A stretch of DNA of 17,527 nt, taken from Actinomycetota bacterium. Its GTDB lineage: Bacteria; Actinomycetota; Actinomycetes; Streptosporangiales; Streptosporangiaceae. The translations under genes and the position numbers were made by a program. This document shows positions 13,753 through 17,527 of this stretch, piece after piece. The stretch lies in the NCBI GenBank assembly GCA_003140115.1, contig PLIQ01000651.1, positions 1 to 17,527 on the forward strand, given 5' to 3'. The notes under the pieces are model-generated. The model was not told the origin of the DNA. It saw only the letters and a list, made by a program, of their open reading frames with translations, and ran no database searches. The first letter of the stretch is position 1. Each line of letters starts with the position of its first letter.

Positions 13753-15050
13753 AGCGGTACCGGCCTTCCGCCCTGGTCCCAGGCGGTCAGCGGCCACAGG
13801 CCGCGCGGGGTCCACTCGCCGGCCACCGTCAGCGGCTCGCCGCCGGACAGCGCGAACAGCGCCCAGCAGTCGCCCGCGCCCGGGTGCAGCGGCACGGCGT
13901 CGCCGGCCTGGTCGTACAGGCTGGGTAGCGGGGCGCGGGCCGGGGTGGCGTCCAGCACGACGGGCCAGGTGTCTAGCCAGGGGTCCTCGCCGAGCGCGGC
14001 CGCGTACCCGGCCAGCAGGCCTGTGACGGTGACACCCGTCGGCGGGCGGCCGGGGAAGGTGTCGCGTCGGGTCGCGAGCAGGGCGCGGAGCCGGACGGCG
14101 GCGGGGTAGAAGGCCAGGTCAGCGTCGACCTCGGTGCCGACGCTGAGCGAGTCATCCAGCGACTGGCCGACGGCGGCAAAGCTGAGCACGAGCGCGGTCC
14201 GGCCGGTGTCGCGGCCGCGCAGCCAGACCCGGCGGGTCCGGATCCGGTCCTGGTCCAGATCGCGCCTGGCCAGCACCTGCCAGTAATCCCCGACCGGCGT
14301 GGCGCTGGCCAGCACCTCGGCCTGGCGGACGGTGAAGCCGACTCGCGATCGAACGGTGTCCCGCAGCGGCGGCGGCAGCCCGGCCTGGTCCCGGCCGGCC
14401 GCGGCCAGCAGCCAAAGCAGCGCGTACTCCTCGAGCAACCGCCCCTCCCAGCCAGCCCCGGAGTACGGGACCGCGGCCAGCGCGCGGAGGCGTTCGGCCA
14501 GGCCAGGCGCCTGAGCATCGACCATCCGGGCGGCGATGTCGTCCCAATGCCGATAACCGGCCCGCTGGCTGGCGGCTAGGCCCTGGCGGACCTGATCGCA
14601 GAGCCAGCGGTCGAGCTCGACCAGGCCGGTCGCGACGCGGGCCTCCCGTTGCTCGGCTCGGCGCTGGGCCGCGGCGGGGTCGGCCGGGGCCTTGGGGTTC
14701 TGCGGGTCACTGGTCCTGGCGGCGCGTTCGGCAATCCAGCTCGCGGCCCACTCGGGCGGGTCGTCGTTCGTCCCGACCACGCCGTCGGACCACAGCAGGA
14801 GCAGAGCGAGCGCGTGCTTGCACGGAAACTTCCGGCTCGGGCAGGAGCAGCGGTACGCGGGACCCGACAGGTCGATCACGGTGCGGTAGGGCGCGGTGGC
14901 GCTGCCCCGGCACTCACCCCACAGCGCACGGTCGTCCGCGGCCGCCGCCACCAGCCACGACCGGCCGGACGTCAGGGGCTGCGCGGCCCGCAGCGACGAC
15001 GCGTCGGGCGCCAGTGCGAGCACTCCAGCGCGATCCCAGCGACCGGTCAC
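13749..15050 (-). CDS. SWIM zinc-finger protein (YehQ-like)
   Basis: This 433-aa protein carries a SWIM zinc finger at residues 68-79: C68-x-C70-x6-C77-x-H79 (CSCPSRKFPCKH), followed by a hydrophobic helix, ALALLLL. SWIM fingers bind DNA or proteins. The region before it (about 5-60) fits the usual N-terminal strand segment (VIDLSGPAYRCSC). The C-terminal 300 residues have no recognised enzyme motif. It is the first gene of the five-gene operon. GTG 15050 is chosen because TAAGGT sits exactly 6 nt upstream as a leaderless-type -10. The overlapping AAGGTG could instead be read as a weak ribosome binding site. E. coli YehQ is a longer SWIM protein in the corresponding locus. Confidence 0.85.
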   Translation of the reverse strand: MTGRWDRAGVLALAPDASSLRAAQPLTSGRSWLVAAAADDRALWGECRGSATAPYRTVIDLSGPAYRCSCPSRKFPCKHALALLLLWSDGVVGTNDDPPEWAASWIAERAARTSDPQNPKAPADPAAAQRRAEQREARVATGLVELDRWLCDQVRQGLAASQRAGYRHWDDIAARMVDAQAPGLAERLRALAAVPYSGAGWEGRLLEEYALLWLLAAAGRDQAGLPPPLRDTVRSRVGFTVRQAEVLASATPVGDYWQVLARRDLDQDRIRTRRVWLRGRDTGRTALVLSFAAVGQSLDDSLSVGTEVDADLAFYPAAVRLRALLATRRDTFPGRPPTGVTVTGLLAGYAAALGEDPWLDTWPVVLDATPARAPLPSLYDQAGDAVPLHPGAGDCWALFALSGGEPLTVAGEWTPRGLWPLTAWDQGGRPVPL

Positions 15051-15056
15051 AGAGGC

Positions 15057-15062
15057 ACCTTA
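15057..15062 (-). promoter_or_regulatory. -10 of the five-gene operon, leaderless type
   Basis: TAAGGT on the minus strand is followed by 6 nt (GCCTCT) and GTG 15050. It is the only promoter I see for the SWIM-to-VWA operon. It lies within a longer GCATAAGG word that recurs as GCATAAAGG on the other strand at 15105-15113. Confidence 0.5.
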
Positions 15063-15110
15063 TGCGCGCCGCCGACATTCTCCTCGTGGCGAGGGCTGCG
15101 GGCGGCATAA
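15060..15110. repeat. Inverted TTATGC/GCATAA pair between divergent promoters
   Basis: TTATGC (15060-15065) and GCATAA (15105-15110) form an inverted pair 39 nt apart. One copy overlaps the operon's -10. The other faces the quinone oxidoreductase gene, for which CATAAA or TAAAGG could be part of a promoter. The pair may be a common regulator site or simply two similar promoters. Confidence 0.35.
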
Positions 15111-15156
15111 AGGGGAGCGGCCGGTAGTTGGCTACAGCCGGAAATAGCCAGGGATT

Positions 15157-15162
15157 AGGAGG
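15157..15162 (+). promoter_or_regulatory. Shine-Dalgarno site deciding the oxidoreductase start
   Basis: AGGAGG ends 7 nt before GTG 15170. This fixes the start there rather than at the in-frame TTG at 15128, which would lie upstream of the site. Confidence 0.85.
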
Positions 15163-15169
15163 CAGGCCA

Positions 15170-16084
15170 GTGAAGGCAGTCCGGTTCGATGAGTACGGCG
15201 GGGTCGAGGTCCTGAAGGTCGTGGACGTGCCGCGCCCGGTGCCGGGGGCGGGACAGGTCCTGGTCCAGGTCAAAGCGGCGGGGATCAACCCGGGCGAGGC
15301 CAAGATCCGCGAGGGGCTGCTGGCCGCCAGGTGGCCTGCCACGTTCCCGTCCGGTGAGGGCAGCGATCTGGCCGGGATCGTGGCCGAGACCGGGCCCGGA
15401 GTGAGCGGCGTTTCGGTCGGCGACGAGGTGATTGGCTGGACCGACAACCGGGCCAGCCAGGCCGAGTACGTGGTGGTCGAGGAGCAGCACCTGACCCCCA
15501 AGCCGGCCGGGGTGCCCTGGGAGGTGGCCGGGGCGCTGTTCGTGGCCGGGGCCACCGCGTACGCGGCGGTCCGGGCGGTCAGCCTGCCCGAGGGCGACAC
15601 GGTGGTCGTCTCCGGCGCCGCCGGCGGGGTCGGCTCGCTCGCGGTCCAGCTGGCCCGGCGGGCCGACGCCACCGTGATCGGGCTGGCCAGCCAGGCCAAC
15701 TTCGGCTGGCTTGCCGGGCACGGCGTCATTCCCGTGGCCTACGGCGACGGGGTGGCCCACCGGATCCGGCTGGCGGCCGGCAAGGTGGACGCGTTCATCG
15801 ACACGTTCGGCGCGGACTACGTACAGCTGGCCCTCGAGCTTGGCGTCGAGGCGTCTCGCATCGACACGATCGCCAACTTCGAGGCGGTCGCCCGGTACGG
15901 GGTCAAGGGGGATGGCAACGGAGCCGGGGCCAGCGCGAGCGTACTCGCCGAACTTGCCGGGCTGATCGCGGCCGGCGAGCTCGAGGTGCCGATCGCGGCG
16001 ACGTTCCCGCTCGACCAGGTCCAGGACGCCTACCGGCAGCTCGCAACGGGCCACATCCTCGGCAAGATCGTGCTGCTGCCATAA
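15170..16084 (+). CDS. Zinc-free NADPH:quinone oxidoreductase (MDR superfamily)
   Basis: This 304-aa medium-chain reductase of the quinone-reductase type would reduce quinones or other activated carbonyls with NADPH. The GroES-like N-terminal domain opens MKAVRFDEYGGVEVLKV and includes the family's VKAAGINPGEAKIREG (34-49), followed by PSGEGSDLAGIV (60-71). The nucleotide-binding fold has SGAAGGVGS (148-156). The Cys and His zinc ligands of alcohol dehydrogenases are absent. It ends with the family signature FPLDQVQDAYRQLATGHILGKIVL. GTG 15170 follows an AGGAGG site. It is divergent from the SWIM operon and followed 42 nt later by the Lon-domain gene. The substrate is unknown. Confidence 0.9.
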   Translation: MKAVRFDEYGGVEVLKVVDVPRPVPGAGQVLVQVKAAGINPGEAKIREGLLAARWPATFPSGEGSDLAGIVAETGPGVSGVSVGDEVIGWTDNRASQAEYVVVEEQHLTPKPAGVPWEVAGALFVAGATAYAAVRAVSLPEGDTVVVSGAAGGVGSLAVQLARRADATVIGLASQANFGWLAGHGVIPVAYGDGVAHRIRLAAGKVDAFIDTFGADYVQLALELGVEASRIDTIANFEAVARYGVKGDGNGAGASASVLAELAGLIAAGELEVPIAATFPLDQVQDAYRQLATGHILGKIVLLP

Positions 16085-16114
16085 GTCACTATCCCGGCCG
16101 ACCCGGACAAAGCG

Positions 16115-16120
16115 TACTGT
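16115..16120 (+). promoter_or_regulatory. -10 of the Lon-domain gene, leaderless type
   Basis: TACTGT is followed by exactly 6 nt and ATG 16127. An out-of-frame ATG at 16122 lies between them. No ribosome binding site is present. Confidence 0.55.
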
Positions 16121-16126
16121 CATGGT

Positions 16127-16795
16127 ATGGCCGAGATGCTGCCGTTGTTCCCGCTCGGGGCCGTGCTCTATCCCGGCATGCTGTTGCCGCTGAATATCTT
16201 CGAGGAACGCTACCGGCAGCTCGTCCGGGATCTGCTCGCACGGCCCGAGCCCCGGCGGTTCGGCGTGATCGCGATCCGCAAGGGTCGTGAGACCGGGATC
16301 GACGGGGTGCAGTCGCTGTACGAGATCGGCTGCACCGCGATATTGCGGCGGGTCGACCAGCTCGACGACGGGCGCTTCGACCTGGTCACCGTGGGCACGC
16401 AGCGGTTCAGGCTCCTGTCCCTCGATCAGACGCTGCCGTACCTGCAGGGCGAGGTCGACCTGCTCGCCGAGGATCCGGTCGACCCGGCGCTCGCCGCACC
16501 GTTCGTGCGCGCGGTCCAGGTCGCGTTCCGCGCCTACCTGGAGGCGCTCACCGAACGGGGCGGCGCTACCGTCCGGATCGAGGAGCTGCCCAGTGAGCCG
16601 GGGCTGCTCTCCTATGTCATCGCCGCCACCATGGTTATCGACCTGCCCGAACGGCAAGGCCTGCTCGACCAGGCCGACACCGTACGCCGGCTGGATGCCG
16701 AACGCGCCCTGCTGGCCCGGGAAACCGCCATGCTGCGCGCCACCACGTCCCGGCCCGCTCCGGACCTGCGGTATACGCCGTACAGTCCTAACTGA
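16127..16795 (+). CDS. Stand-alone Lon N-terminal (substrate-binding) domain protein
   Basis: This 222-aa protein consists only of the Lon protease N-terminal domain. The hallmark is LPLFPLGAVLYPGMLLPLNI (5-24), followed by FEERYRQLVRDLL, an IGCTAILRRV strand (67-76) and VGTQRFRLLSL (89-99), then a helical C-terminal half. It lacks the AAA+ ATPase and Ser-Lys protease domains, so it cannot act as a protease. Such short proteins are common in actinomycetes and their role is unproven; binding of unfolded substrate is inferred from the domain. The ATG at 16127 is placed by the -10 hexamer 6 nt upstream. The gene probably has its own promoter rather than depending on the oxidoreductase upstream. 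Confidence 0.9.
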   Translation: MAEMLPLFPLGAVLYPGMLLPLNIFEERYRQLVRDLLARPEPRRFGVIAIRKGRETGIDGVQSLYEIGCTAILRRVDQLDDGRFDLVTVGTQRFRLLSLDQTLPYLQGEVDLLAEDPVDPALAAPFVRAVQVAFRAYLEALTERGGATVRIEELPSEPGLLSYVIAATMVIDLPERQGLLDQADTVRRLDAERALLARETAMLRATTSRPAPDLRYTPYSPN

Positions 16796-16838
16796 ACAGG
16801 TAAACCGGCCGGTCAGGTGGATTGGCCGCAGGGCCGGG

Positions 16839-16844
16839 TAGGTT
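16839..16844 (+). promoter_or_regulatory. -10 of the right-edge gene, leaderless type
   Basis: TAGGTT is followed by exactly 6 nt and ATG 16851. The hexamer and spacing equal those of the TPR gene at 7967. An ATG at 16845, in frame, would be too close to the hexamer to be transcribed. Confidence 0.55.
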
Positions 16845-16850
16845 CATGCC

Positions 16851-17527
16851 ATGTCTGAACCGGAAACCCAACCGGACGAGATCTCGGTGCGCGCCGCCGA
16901 GGTAGCCGCCGACGTCACCGAGGCCGAACGCCCGCAGGACCGGCAGCGGCTGGCCGCGGCCTTCGTCAAGGCCGCGGGCTCGAGCGCGCGCGTGGCCGGG
17001 CGCGGAACCCGGGCCGTATGGCGCGGGATGGGGACGGCGCGGCGCGGGGCCGGCTCGGGCACCGGCTGGCTGGCCGGGCAGGTGACCGCGATGGCGCCAC
17101 GGCTGCGGGTACGGGACCAGGCGGCGCTGCGGGAGCAGTTCCCCGGCCAGTCCGCCGATGACATCGCCGACAGCCTCATCGACGGGGCATCTCGTGCTTC
17201 GGCGGCGGCCGGGGGAGCCGCGGGGGTGTGGGCCGCGCTGCCGGCGCTACCCGCCTTCCCTGTCGAGATAGCGGCGGAGACCTTGGCCGTGGTCGGGATC
17301 GAGATCAAGCTCATCGCCGAGTTGCACGAGGCGTACGGCACGCCGGCCCAGGGCAACCTCCCGGAGCGGATGAGTGCCTACGTGGCCGCCTGGGCGCACC
17401 GCCGGGGCGTGTTCATGATTCCCGGCGGGGTGATATTCGCCGCCGGATCCCCACTGGCCCGGCTGCTGCGCAGGCGACTGGCCGCGAGGGCGGGCCGGAG
17501 TGCGTTTTCGCTGGCCCCGCTGCTCAC
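16851..17527 (+). CDS. Partial gene, possible EcsC-like protein (3' end outside window)
   Basis: The frame is open from ATG 16851 to the window end (225 codons). Residues 1-45 are polar and acidic (MSEPETQPDEISVRAAEV). An Arg/Gly-rich stretch follows (RVAGRGTRAVWRGMG). Next come hydrophobic helices around GVWAALPALPAFPVEIAAE and TLAVVGIEIKLIAELHEAYG, then a second hydrophobic segment (GVFMIPGGVIFAAG). The helix pair recalls the EcsC family, helical proteins thought to associate with membranes. The match is by general look only, so the name is tentative. ATG 16851 fits the -10 hexamer 6 nt upstream. A long antisense frame exists here but has poor codon character. Confidence 0.65.
   Translation, partial: MSEPETQPDEISVRAAEVAADVTEAERPQDRQRLAAAFVKAAGSSARVAGRGTRAVWRGMGTARRGAGSGTGWLAGQVTAMAPRLRVRDQAALREQFPGQSADDIADSLIDGASRASAAAGGAAGVWAALPALPAFPVEIAAETLAVVGIEIKLIAELHEAYGTPAQGNLPERMSAYVAAWAHRRGVFMIPGGVIFAAGSPLARLLRRRLAARAGRSAFSLAPLL

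Noticed and set aside
7332..15050. Calling the AAA+/VWA/SWIM operon an anti-phage defence system
   Set aside because: No nuclease, TIR, protease or other effector domain is visible, and no mobile element or integrase is nearby.
15155..16657. 500-codon antisense frame over the oxidoreductase and Lon-domain genes
   Set aside because: It is antisense to two recognisable genes. Its composition (Asp, Arg, Gly, His, Pro) is typical of the reverse frame of GC-rich coding DNA.
16844..17356. 170-codon minus-strand frame at the right edge
   Set aside because: The plus-strand frame has better codon character, hydrophobic helices and a -10 hexamer correctly placed before its ATG.

Overview
The window is a GC-rich actinomycete chromosome segment. 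Third codon positions are strongly GC, GTG starts are common, and several genes appear leaderless. The mycofactocin genes also point to Actinobacteria. No mobile element, tRNA, rRNA or CRISPR array was seen.

Layout. Positions 1-219 hold hairpins and the possible end of an upstream gene. Next is a 34-residue membrane peptide with an ideal ribosome binding site (220-324). A mycofactocin (mft) redox-cofactor locus fills 383-5534: mftR (TetR regulator, minus strand), then divergently mftA (39-aa precursor) and a single ORF that joins MftB to the radical SAM enzyme MftC. mftF (glycosyltransferase) follows, and mftD (FMN oxidase/deaminase) runs the other way and overlaps the mftF 3' end by 64 bp. 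mftE, the peptidase needed between the MftC and MftD steps, is not in the window. Divergent from mftD are a small SAM methyltransferase and a nitronate monooxygenase. A short palindrome of the type GGCAC-N3-GTGCC occurs twice in the mftA promoter and once, imperfectly, between mftD and the methyltransferase. It is the likely MftR operator.

The second block (7332-15050, minus strand) holds a leaderless TPR-protein gene and, transcribed toward it, a tightly overlapped five-gene operon. In transcription order the operon encodes a SWIM zinc-finger protein, a DUF5691-type protein, a MoxR-like AAA+ ATPase, a DUF5682-type protein and a VWA protein. It resembles the uncharacterised E. coli yehL/yehM/yehP/yehQ set. 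Overlaps of 4, 20, 1 and 4 nt imply coordinated translation, and the proteins probably act as one AAA+/VWA machine of unknown substrate.

The right flank (15170-17527, plus strand) has a zinc-free quinone oxidoreductase, a stand-alone Lon N-terminal-domain protein, and the start of a possible EcsC-like protein cut by the window end.

A feature shared across both halves is a TANNNT hexamer placed exactly 6 nt (five genes) or 8 nt (two genes) before the start codon, a signature of leaderless transcripts.
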